Assembly: GCF_035974275.1 (NCBI RefSeq)
Contig: NZ_CP142422.1
Span: 5,146,001-5,210,000 of the forward strand
DNA: 64,000 bases
Reading direction: 5' to 3'
From: Chryseobacterium sp. MYb264
Lineage (GTDB): Bacteria; Bacteroidota; Bacteroidia; Flavobacteriales; Weeksellaceae
Part shown: in pieces, positions 25,261 to 32,286 of the stretch
How the letters are laid out: each line of letters begins with the position of its first letter
Numbering within the stretch: position 1 is the first letter of the stretch
Notes under the pieces: generated by a model
The model's input: the letters and a program-made list of their open reading frames with translations, nothing else
Told to the model about the DNA's origin: nothing
Database searches by the model: none
Position numbers and translations under genes: made by a program

Positions 25261-26034
25261 TTAAATATTTGAGGTGAATTCTTCGAAAGCTCTCGATGGG
25301 TTATTATTTTTCATGAAATATTCGCCCATTAAGAATCCATTGAATCCTTTTTCTTTTAAATATTGAAAATTTTCAATACTGTAAATTCCGCTTTCCGCCA
25401 CTGAAAGAACATCATCTGGAAGCTGATTTTTCAATTGAACAGAGTGTTGTAAATCAACTTTGAAATCTTTTAAATTTCTATTGTTAATTCCCACTAAATC
25501 AACGTTTTTGTTAAAATGCTTCAATTCTTCTTCTGTGTGAATTTCCAATAAAACTTCCATGCCAAGCTCATGAGATAAATCAGTAAATTCCTGAACCTGT
25601 TGAGGTGTAAGACAAGCGGCAATTAACAAGATAACATCTGCACCGATACTCTTAGCTTCATAAAACTGATATTCATCAATCATGAAATCTTTTCGCAAAA
25701 TAGGAATGTCGATATGATTTCTTACACTTAAAATATCATCAAAACTTCCTCCAAAAAAATCTTTATCCGTTAAAATAGAAATTCCGCTTGCTCCAAAATT
25801 TTCATACGCTGAAGCGACTTCCAAAGGTGAAACTTGATCGTTAATAATTCCTTTTGAAGGCGATTGTCTTTTAAATTCGGCGATAATTCCGCTTTTGTTT
25901 GTTATGCTTTCTTTTAGTGAAAAAGTTTCTCTTCCGAAAAATTCAGAATCTTTCAGTTTCTCAATTGAGATCTGAGATTTTGAAAGAGCAACTTCTTCTT
26001 TTTTTCTTTGTATGATTTTATCTAAAATATTCAT
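25261..26034 (-). CDS. trpC: Indole-3-glycerol-phosphate synthase
   Basis: Protein of 257 aa. N-terminal 'MNILDKIIQRKKEEVALSK', catalytic lysine in 'IIAEFKRQSPSKGIIN', 'VLRKDFM'-type segment 'ILRKDFMIDEYQ', 'VGINNRNLKDFKVD' and 'VAESGIYSIENF' are all standard. A separate trpC and trpF is the usual flavobacterial arrangement. It lies 11 bp after trpD and 25 bp before trpF. Confidence 0.96.
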   Translation of the reverse strand: MNILDKIIQRKKEEVALSKSQISIEKLKDSEFFGRETFSLKESITNKSGIIAEFKRQSPSKGIINDQVSPLEVASAYENFGASGISILTDKDFFGGSFDDILSVRNHIDIPILRKDFMIDEYQFYEAKSIGADVILLIAACLTPQQVQEFTDLSHELGMEVLLEIHTEEELKHFNKNVDLVGINNRNLKDFKVDLQHSVQLKNQLPDDVLSVAESGIYSIENFQYLKEKGFNGFLMGEYFMKNNNPSRAFEEFTSNI

Positions 26035-26045
26035 TTTTATTAAAA

Positions 26046-27032
26046 TTAATCCAAAAGCAATTCAAGACATTTCAACGCTTTCCCGCCAAACAAACTCTCC
26101 TGTGCGAGTAAAAGACAATCATCATAGTTTCCAAATTTATGCGTGTGATAAAGGGCAACAGAAGCATTTGCTAAAACCACTGAATTTTGTTGCTCAGTCC
26201 CTTTTCCATTCAAAATATTTCTAAAAATCTTTGCTGTTTCCTGAGTCGTTTTTCCCGCTTTTATACTTTCAGGAGTTACCGAATCAAAACCTAAATCTTC
26301 TGCAGAATAAATTTCTTCGCCGTTTTTTGTGATAATTTTACTGTCATGAGTTAAACTAATTTCGTCATAACCATCCATTCCGTGAACCAAAATGAATTCT
26401 TTATCATCTTTTTGCAACAGATATTGATAAATTCGTGCAATCTCCAGATTATAAATTCCAATCATTGAATATTGAGGTTTTGCTGGATTGACCAAAGGCC
26501 CCAAAAGATTGAAAAATGTTCTTAAGCCCAACGATTTTCGCAATAAACCAACCGATTGAAGCGCAGGATGAAAGTACGGCGCATGTAAAAAGCAGATGTT
26601 TGCTTTTTCCAGATCTTCCTGTAATCTTGCGGAATCATTTTTAAATTCATAACCCAATTCTTCCAAAACATTGGAAGCTCCGGTTGTTGTGGAAGCACCA
26701 TAGTTACCATGTTTCGTTACTTTTTGCCCGGCTCCAGCTACGATGAAGCTTGCCAAAGTTGAAATATTGATTGTATTTTTTCCATCGCCACCAGTTCCGA
26801 CAATATCAATCGCGTCGCTGGTGTCCAAATTTACCGGAACGGCCATTTGTAACAGGGCTTCACGAAAACCTTCAAGTTCTTTAAGGGTGATATTTCGCAT
26901 CAGAAAAATGGAAATAAAAGCAGTCACTTCTGTGGCATTAAATTTATTTTGAGCAATTTCAATCATAATAGCCTTTGCCTCAGATTTGGACAAGGTGTGA
27001 TGATTGAATAAATATTGCAGTATTTCTTTCAT
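26046..27032 (-). CDS. trpD: Anthranilate phosphoribosyltransferase
   Basis: The start is set at the ATG at 27032 (MKEILQYLFNHHTLSK, 328 aa), which matches the family N-terminus; a TTG at 27074 overlapping the trpG stop would add 14 residues. 'DIVGTGGDGKNTINIST' binds PRPP, 'VTKHGNYGASTTTGASNVLEELG' and 'RTFFNLLGPLVNPA' are conserved. Catalyses the PRPP-dependent second step of the pathway. Confidence 0.95.
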   Translation of the reverse strand: MKEILQYLFNHHTLSKSEAKAIMIEIAQNKFNATEVTAFISIFLMRNITLKELEGFREALLQMAVPVNLDTSDAIDIVGTGGDGKNTINISTLASFIVAGAGQKVTKHGNYGASTTTGASNVLEELGYEFKNDSARLQEDLEKANICFLHAPYFHPALQSVGLLRKSLGLRTFFNLLGPLVNPAKPQYSMIGIYNLEIARIYQYLLQKDDKEFILVHGMDGYDEISLTHDSKIITKNGEEIYSAEDLGFDSVTPESIKAGKTTQETAKIFRNILNGKGTEQQNSVVLANASVALYHTHKFGNYDDCLLLAQESLFGGKALKCLELLLD

Positions 27033-27070
27033 TTGGGGAGATTTTTGGGTTGAAGGAATTTCTATTGTTT

Positions 27071-27703
27071 TCAATGTAGAAGGAAGTTTTTAATGATCAC
27101 TTCTCCGTCAGGAGTTAAAATACTTTCGGGGTGAAACTGAACTCCATGCACATCATATTTTTTATGCTGCAATGCCATGATCATTCCGTCTTTATCTACT
27201 GCCGTAATTTCCAATTCATCTGGGAAATTATCAGGATTGACAGCCCAACTGTGATATCTTCCGACTTCCAAACCGCTTGATAAATCTTGGAACAGTTTTG
27301 TATCATTTTTTACCAATTCAGCAGAAGTGGCAACTCCGTGAAAAATTTCCGAAAGATTGATTAGACTTCCGCCGAACGCTTCGGCAATAGCCTGCTGACC
27401 AAGACAAACGCCCAAAATACTTTTCGTAGGAGCATATTCTTTAATTAAATCCAGCAAAATTCCTGCTTCTTCAGGAATTCCCGGACCTGGTGAAAGAATG
27501 ATTTTATCATATTTCTTGATTTCTTCTAAAGTTATCTGGTCATTTCTAACCACATCCACTTTTGATCCCAAAATTCTTTCAATAATCTGAACTAAATTAT
27601 AGGTAAAACTATCGTAATTATCGAAGACAAGAATTTTGGTTGATGGTTGATGGTTAGTGGTTGATGGTTTATCGTTTTCGGTTGCTTGTTTTATATTGTT
27701 CAT
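27071..27703 (-). CDS. trpG: Anthranilate synthase component II (glutamine amidotransferase)
   Basis: Protein of 210 aa. Catalytic Cys100 lies in 'ILGVCLGQQAIAEAFGG' and the His/Glu pair in 'VQFHPESILTPDG'; 'LSPGPGIP' forms the oxyanion region. The conserved domain begins at residue 24 ('ILVFDNYDSFTYNLVQII'). The first 23 residues (including KPSTTNHQPSTK) are an extension largely encoded by a heptanucleotide array (27638-27672). The ATG overlaps the stop of the four-helix-bundle gene by 4 nt. Confidence 0.95.
   Translation of the reverse strand: MNNIKQATENDKPSTTNHQPSTKILVFDNYDSFTYNLVQIIERILGSKVDVVRNDQITLEEIKKYDKIILSPGPGIPEEAGILLDLIKEYAPTKSILGVCLGQQAIAEAFGGSLINLSEIFHGVATSAELVKNDTKLFQDLSSGLEVGRYHSWAVNPDNFPDELEITAVDKDGMIMALQHKKYDVHGVQFHPESILTPDGEVIIKNFLLH
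27638..27672 (+). repeat. Heptanucleotide array inside the trpG 5' end (5 units)
   Basis: Consecutive 7-mers GGTTGAT, GGTTGAT, GGTTAGT, GGTTGAT, GGTTTAT. On the coding strand they encode the NHQPST-type N-terminal extension of TrpG. Confidence 0.85.
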
Positions 27704-28059
27704 TTTAAATTTTTTCTATGATAATTAATAAATCCGTTTAGTAATTTCTTACAAAGTATTATTTGATTTAAAATAATTATAAACTTTTCTTGATCTAAAT
27801 AATTTTGATCTGATGATAAATAAATTTGAGTTTCTAATTCATATAAAGAACCTCTTGCAATAAATAAAAAATGTATAGTTTCTTTTGTCGTATTTCGCCC
27901 ACAGCCTTCTGCAATATTAGAAGGTACAGAAACGGAACATCTTCTGATTTGATTTGTTAACCCAAAAACCTCCTCTTTAGGAAAATTTTTAGTTGAGTCA
28001 TAAACAAGATTTGTAAATTTTCGTGTCTCTATCCAAACATCAAGATTTATATATTCCAT
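27700..28059 (-). CDS. Four-helix bundle protein (S23/IVS family) between trpE and trpG
   Basis: Protein of 119 aa of the 23S-rRNA-intervening-sequence/S23 type: 'LDVWIETRKFTNLVYDSTKNFPKEEVFGLTNQIRRCSVSVPSNIAEGCGRN' followed by 'FLFIARGSLYELETQIYLS' and a C-terminal amphipathic helix. Members form pentamers; the function of free-standing copies is unclear. Its stop overlaps the trpG start (ATGA), which places it inside the trpE-trpG pair, whose products form one complex. Confidence 0.92.
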   Translation of the reverse strand: MEYINLDVWIETRKFTNLVYDSTKNFPKEEVFGLTNQIRRCSVSVPSNIAEGCGRNTTKETIHFLFIARGSLYELETQIYLSSDQNYLDQEKFIIILNQIILCKKLLNGFINYHRKNLK

Positions 28060-28118
28060 ATTTGTGCTTTTAGATTTTTATTAATACTTGATATTGGTTA
28101 TCTAACAACCGGCAACCA

Positions 28119-29543
28119 TTATCTATTAACTAACTTCTCTGCCTTTTCAACCGCTTTTTTCAGAGCATTCAGCTTATTATTCACTTCCTGCAATTCACTT
28201 TCAGGGTTTGATTTGGCAACCAATCCGGCGCCTGCCTGATAATATAAAGTATTGTTTTTGCTTAAAAAAGTTCGGATCATAATGGCTTGATTGCAGGTTC
28301 CGTTTAAACCAATCATTCCGATGCAGCCACCATAATAACCGCGGGAATCTTTTTCATATTTATTGATGAGCTGAAGTGCTTTATGCTTTGGTGCTCCGCT
28401 TAAAGTTCCCTGTGGAAAGGTAGTTGCAACCATTTCGAACGGATTTGTTTTTTCCTGTAAATCTGCTGTCACTTCACTTACCATGTGAATGACGTGAGAG
28501 AAAAGTTGGATTTCCTTTAATTTTGTGACGGTGATATTTTTTCCTAATTTTCCTAAGTCATTTCTTGCCAAATCAACGAGCATCGTGTGTTCTGCATTTT
28601 CTTTAGGATCGCTTTTTAAGGCTTCAATAGACTGTAAATCAATATCAAAATTTCCTGTTCTTTTGAAAGTTCCGGCGATAGGATGGATGATAGCTTTGTT
28701 GTCTTTAATAATTAATTGACTTTCAGGACTTGAACCAAATAATTTGTAATTTCCATAATCGAAGAAAAATAAATAAGGCGAAGGGTTGATATTTCTCAAC
28801 GCTCGATACACATTGAACTCATCACCTTTAAATTTCTGTTCAAATCTTCTGCTTAATACCAACTGAAAAACATCTCCTCGCATGCAATGTTTTTGGGCTG
28901 TTTCTACCAAATCAAGATATTCTTCATTGGTGATATTTGATGTTTCATCACCATTTTTTTCAAAAGGATAAATAATCGTATTTTGATTTTTAATAAGGCT
29001 TTCTAAAGAATAGATCTCCGATTTTACACCCGGAATCTGATTCTCAATAATATGCATTTCATCATTATAATGATTGATGGCAATAACATATTGATACAGT
29101 CTGTAACGAAGAATAGGAATTTCAACTTCAGGACTTTGTGCTTTAAATTTTACATTTTCAAAAAACTGAACCGCTTCAAAACTGGTATATCCAAAAAGGC
29201 TTTGCGCTGTTTCTTCAATCGAATCATTGGCTTTTTCACATTCAAAACATTTGGAAAATTCTTCAAAAATATCGGAAACTTTATGATCGATAATGAATTG
29301 TTTTACAGGGTTTTCTCCAGGAAACTTGATTTCAAATTCATTTAGATTTTTAATTTCAATTCCGGCAACCGCATTGATGGCGATAAAGGAAAAATTATTA
29401 TCAATATTCTTAGAATCAGAACTTTCTAAAAGGATCGTATCTCTGAATTTATCCCGAACTTGCAAATAAATACTCATCGGAGTCTGAAGATCTCCCAATG
29501 TTTTTTTCGAGGACGTTTTAATTTTTATTTTTTTATTGAACAT
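28119..29543 (-). CDS. trpE: Anthranilate synthase component I
   Basis: Protein of 474 aa. The Trp feedback site LLES is at residues 38-41 ('TILLESSDSKN'). The chorismate-binding core includes 'RGDVFQLVLSRRFEQ', 'NPSPYLFFFDYGNYKLFGSSPE', 'PIAGTFKRTG', 'HTMLVDLARNDLGK', 'FPQGTLSGAPKHKALQLI' and 'YYQAGAGLVAKSNPESE'. First structural gene of the trp operon; preceded by the leader peptide and attenuator. The 3' end runs into another degenerate heptad stretch (about 28090-28130). Confidence 0.97.
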   Translation of the reverse strand: MFNKKIKIKTSSKKTLGDLQTPMSIYLQVRDKFRDTILLESSDSKNIDNNFSFIAINAVAGIEIKNLNEFEIKFPGENPVKQFIIDHKVSDIFEEFSKCFECEKANDSIEETAQSLFGYTSFEAVQFFENVKFKAQSPEVEIPILRYRLYQYVIAINHYNDEMHIIENQIPGVKSEIYSLESLIKNQNTIIYPFEKNGDETSNITNEEYLDLVETAQKHCMRGDVFQLVLSRRFEQKFKGDEFNVYRALRNINPSPYLFFFDYGNYKLFGSSPESQLIIKDNKAIIHPIAGTFKRTGNFDIDLQSIEALKSDPKENAEHTMLVDLARNDLGKLGKNITVTKLKEIQLFSHVIHMVSEVTADLQEKTNPFEMVATTFPQGTLSGAPKHKALQLINKYEKDSRGYYGGCIGMIGLNGTCNQAIMIRTFLSKNNTLYYQAGAGLVAKSNPESELQEVNNKLNALKKAVEKAEKLVNR

Positions 29544-29576
29544 GTAAGGTATATTTTAAATTTATTGTAAACAAAA

Positions 29577-29607
29577 AAAGACTTCAACGGCATCCGTCAA
29601 AGTCTTT
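29577..29607 (-). terminator. trp attenuator terminator
   Basis: On the minus strand a 14-nt arm (29607-29594) pairs fully with 29590-29577 (12 Watson-Crick and 2 G-U pairs) around a 3-nt ATG loop, then a T run. It lies between the leader peptide and trpE, 34 bp before the trpE start. Part of its 5' arm (29606-29597) can instead pair 9 of 10 with leader bases 29685-29676, which would be the antiterminator. Confidence 0.9.
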
Positions 29608-29640
29608 ATTATATTGTTTTAATTGTATCTCTGTTGCGTT

Positions 29641-29712
29641 CTATTTACAACATGACAATAACATCAGACCCGACGAAGAGTTTGAATGCCACCACCAAAA
29701 TTTGTTGCTCAT
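29641..29712 (-). CDS. trpL: trp operon leader peptide TrpL (23 aa, three consecutive Trp)
   Basis: A short frame too small for normal ORF calling. It begins ATG (29712) and reads MSNKFWWWHSNSSS, then GLMLLSCCK, and stops at TAG (29643-29641). Three consecutive TGG codons in 23 is the hallmark of a trp attenuation leader. It starts 14 bp after the -7 box and is followed by a terminator hairpin before trpE. The bases just after the Trp codons can pair with the 5' arm of the terminator. Ribosome stalling at the Trp codons would allow readthrough into trpE. Confidence 0.9.
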   Translation of the reverse strand: MSNKFWWWHSNSSSGLMLLSCCK

Positions 29713-29725
29713 ATTTAACATGGGA

Positions 29726-29759
29726 CAAATGTAGAATATTTTTTTGATACAGAAAACAA
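29726..29759 (-). promoter_or_regulatory. trp operon promoter
   Basis: TACATTTG (29733-29726) is a perfect TAnnTTTG -7 box. A -33 TTG lies at 29759-29757, with a 23-bp gap. The predicted transcript start is a few bases before the TrpL start codon. Confidence 0.75.
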
Positions 29760-29842
29760 AAAATGTGAAAATAAAAAAACTTAAAATTAAATTCATTTAT
29801 TTAAACAATTGATATGTAATGAAATATAAAGGTTTCATTGCT

Positions 29843-30297
29843 CTAAAGAACAAGTTCTGTGATCGGAAGATCGGGAGTTCCGCTGTAAAAAACGATTAAA
29901 GTTGCCCTTTGTCGCCTGTTTTACCGCGGTGAGGAACGTTTAACATTTCAGGAACAATTTGTCCTTTTCTGAACGTTTGTGCTTCCCCGTTATCTCTTCT
30001 TTCCACCTGAATTTCACCTTTTTCTACATACGCAGCGTTGATAACGGGATGTTTGTGCCAATCCAGTGCTTTGTTTGGCGGAACTGAAATCTTTAAAACG
30101 GTAATTTCAGGCTGACCATCGGGATATTTTTCATACAAAGCGCCGTCCCACGATTTTTGTGTTTTTAATAGGGTTACCGATTCTATTTGATCAGAATATT
30201 CTGAAGATTCATCATCTGAAGATGAATTGTCGCAACCTAATGTTGCTGCCAGAAGGGAAGCGATGCATACCGTTTTCAGGAAAGTTTTTGTAGTCAT
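29843..30297 (-). pseudogene. Cupin-domain lipoprotein with a 3' frameshift
   Basis: The start is the ATG at 30297 (MTTKTFLKT, lipobox LGC). The cupin core is clear: 'PPNKALDWHKHPVINAAYVEKGEIQVERR' and 'VPHRGKTGDKG'. The frame stops at 29896, six codons before the expected final strand. In another frame the next 18 codons read LIVFYSGTPDLPITELVL and then a TAG (29845-29843), the family's usual C-terminus. One missing base near 29899 explains this. It is either a real pseudogenisation, which would delete the last beta strand, or a sequencing error. Confidence 0.8.
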
Positions 30298-30312
30298 AAA
30301 TTTTTTGTTCAT

Positions 30313-30694
30313 TTTAATAATTTAATTAATCGACTGCACAAAAGTAAAAATTTTTCTTAAAATTCACCATTTAATGAATTAAATAAAGTGAAAAGGTAGA
30401 GGTAAAAAGAGCCAGAACCTAGAGAAATAAGGTAAGAAAGTCTTTGATTTTTATTTCAAATATATTTTCAATAGAAATAGGTTCACCAAAAAAGAATAGT
30501 GCTGGATTAAGAATTGATGATAAAATTCTGAAAATGATGGTTTAATCTGGAAGAGGTAGTAAAATATTAATCTGTAAATAAGAGTTATATCGAATATCTG
30601 AGCTTCATCTACTTTGCTCTTTTTACTTTTAAATAATATTTATCATGAGTTTAAAAGTTTATTTTTTATATTTTTGTTTCCAAATTAGAAAACA
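30313..30694. other. Divergent intergenic region between the cupin and lipoprotein genes
   Basis: Holds the two candidate -7 boxes, CAAAAGTA on + (30339-30346; TACTTTTG for the cupin gene) and TATTTTTG (30669-30676) for the downstream operon. A degenerate heptad-like string lies at about 30397-30440 (for example AAAGAGCCAGAACCTAGAG). No gene was seen. Confidence 0.5.
30669..30676 (+). promoter_or_regulatory. Candidate -7 box for the small lipoprotein-cytochrome-rlmF operon
   Basis: TATTTTTG matches TAnnTTTG and lies 18 bp before the ATG at 30695. The -33 element is not clear. Confidence 0.55.
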
Positions 30695-30910
30695 ATGAAA
30701 AAAGTATTAGCATTAGCATTTGTAGGAGGTTTATTCGTAGTAAACTGTTCAAAAAAGCCAAACCACGATTTGCAGGACAGCAACACGATGTTACCAGAAC
30801 CGGATGCTCCGACAGTAGTAGATTCTACAGCGAAAAAAGCTGACACACCAGCTGCAGCGCCTGCATCGGCAACTGAAGCTCCTAAAACAGATTCTGCAGC
30901 AGCAAAATAA
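30695..30910 (+). CDS. Small low-complexity lipoprotein
   Basis: Protein of 71 aa: lipoprotein signal MKKVLALAFVGGLFVVNC with Cys18, then a disordered Pro/Ala/Asp/Lys-rich tail (PEPDAPTVVDSTAKKADTPA). There is no catalytic domain; such short lipoproteins may be spacers or envelope anchors. It overlaps the next start by one base (TAATG), so it is co-translated with the cytochrome c gene. Confidence 0.75.
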   Translation: MKKVLALAFVGGLFVVNCSKKPNHDLQDSNTMLPEPDAPTVVDSTAKKADTPAAAPASATEAPKTDSAAAK

Positions 30911-31281
30911 TGAAAAAACTGTTTGTGACAGGGCTGGTAAGCTTGCTTATTATTTCCTGTTCTAAAAAAGAAAATCCATCGGTAGAGTCTTCTTCTGATG
31001 CAACTGATGTTTCTACACCTGCGCCAAGTAATCTTACGGGAGAGCAGATTATCGAAACATTGGATTGCTCAGGTTGCCATTCGCCGAGTGAAAGAATGAT
31101 AGGACCTTCTTATAAGGAAATCGCAGAAAAATATTCTGAAAAAGATATTGAAATGCTGGCTTCAAAAATTATAGAAGGAGGAAGCGGAAATTGGGGAAGC
31201 GTACCTATGCAGCCTCATTCACAGGTGTCTAAAGAAGATGCTAAAAAAATGGTAGAATATATTCTGAGTCAGAAAAAATAA
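30910..31281 (+). CDS. c-type cytochrome lipoprotein (class I)
   Basis: Protein of 123 aa with lipobox IISC (Cys17) and one heme c motif CSGCH in 'ETLDCSGCHSPSERMIGPSYKEIAEKYS'. The distal ligand is the Met in 'GSVPMQPHSQVSKEDAKKMVEYIL', the pattern of small soluble-type cytochromes c. As a membrane-anchored periplasmic cytochrome it should pass electrons between respiratory complexes; partners are not shown here. Confidence 0.92.
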   Translation: MKKLFVTGLVSLLIISCSKKENPSVESSSDATDVSTPAPSNLTGEQIIETLDCSGCHSPSERMIGPSYKEIAEKYSEKDIEMLASKIIEGGSGNWGSVPMQPHSQVSKEDAKKMVEYILSQKK

Positions 31282-31284
31282 AAT

Positions 31285-32214
31285 ATGACTACTGAAAAAT
31301 CCAGTCTGCACGCGAGAAATCTGCATCGGGATCCTTATGATTTTGATCTGCTGATTTCTTGTGTGCCGGAACTGAAACAATACGTTTTTGAGAATAAATA
31401 TGGAACAAACACCATTAATTTCAGTATTCCAAAAGCGGTAAAACTTCTTAATAAGGCATTGTTGCAACATTTTTATAATGTTAAAAATTGGGATATTCCA
31501 GATGCCAATCTTTGTCCGCCCATTCCGGGAAGAGCAGATTATGTGCATTATATCGCCGATTTGCTGGCGGATCAACAAAAAGAAATTCCTGTAGGTTCAT
31601 CTAGTCAGGGCTTGGATATTGGAACGGGTGCCAATCTGGTGTATCCTTTAATTGCCCATAGCTCTTATGGCTGGAAAATGTTGGGAACGGATATTAATGA
31701 AGATTCTTTACAGAATGCACAGCAAATTTTAGATAAAAATGTTGATTTACAGTCTGATATTCAATTAAAAAAACAGAAAAATTCTGATTATATTTTTAAG
31801 AATATTATTGATGCTAAAGACAGGTTTGCTTTTACCATGTGTAATCCTCCATTTCATGATTCTGAAGAAGCTGCCTTAAAGGGAAATCTTAGAAAAATGA
31901 AGAACTTAAATAAATCAAAAGTTCAAAAAGCTAATTTAAATTTCGGAGGACAACAATCTGAATTATGGTGTGAAGGCGGAGAAATCGCTTTTATCTCGAA
32001 TATGATTCAGGAAAGTGCTTTGTTTGCCGATCAGGTTCTTTGGTTTACGTGTCTGGTTTCTAAAAAAGATAATTTACCCCGACTTCAAAAGCTTTTAACA
32101 AAGGTAAAAGCGTTGGATATTAGAATTATTGAAATGGCTCAGGGTCAGAAAATAAGCAGAATGTTAGCATGGACATTTATTTCTGAAGCGAAACGTAAAA
32201 ATTGGTTTGCTTAA
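31285..32214 (+). CDS. rlmF: 23S rRNA (adenine-N6)-methyltransferase RlmF
   Basis: Protein of 309 aa. 'HARNLHRDPYDFDLLISCVPELKQYV' at the N-terminus, 'LCPPIPGRADYVHYIADLLA', SAM-binding 'GLDIGTGANLVYPLIA' and the N6-adenine catalytic motif in 'FTMCNPPFHDSEEAALKGN' match RlmF/YbiN, which methylates A1618 of 23S rRNA. It starts 3 bp after the cytochrome c gene, so it is cotranscribed, though there is no obvious functional link. Confidence 0.94.
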   Translation: MTTEKSSLHARNLHRDPYDFDLLISCVPELKQYVFENKYGTNTINFSIPKAVKLLNKALLQHFYNVKNWDIPDANLCPPIPGRADYVHYIADLLADQQKEIPVGSSSQGLDIGTGANLVYPLIAHSSYGWKMLGTDINEDSLQNAQQILDKNVDLQSDIQLKKQKNSDYIFKNIIDAKDRFAFTMCNPPFHDSEEAALKGNLRKMKNLNKSKVQKANLNFGGQQSELWCEGGEIAFISNMIQESALFADQVLWFTCLVSKKDNLPRLQKLLTKVKALDIRIIEMAQGQKISRMLAWTFISEAKRKNWFA

Positions 32215-32286
32215 TCTCAATTTCATTCAAATAAAAAAAACCTACAAATTGTATTGTAAGGCTATGATGTGTTTCTAGAATCGTAT

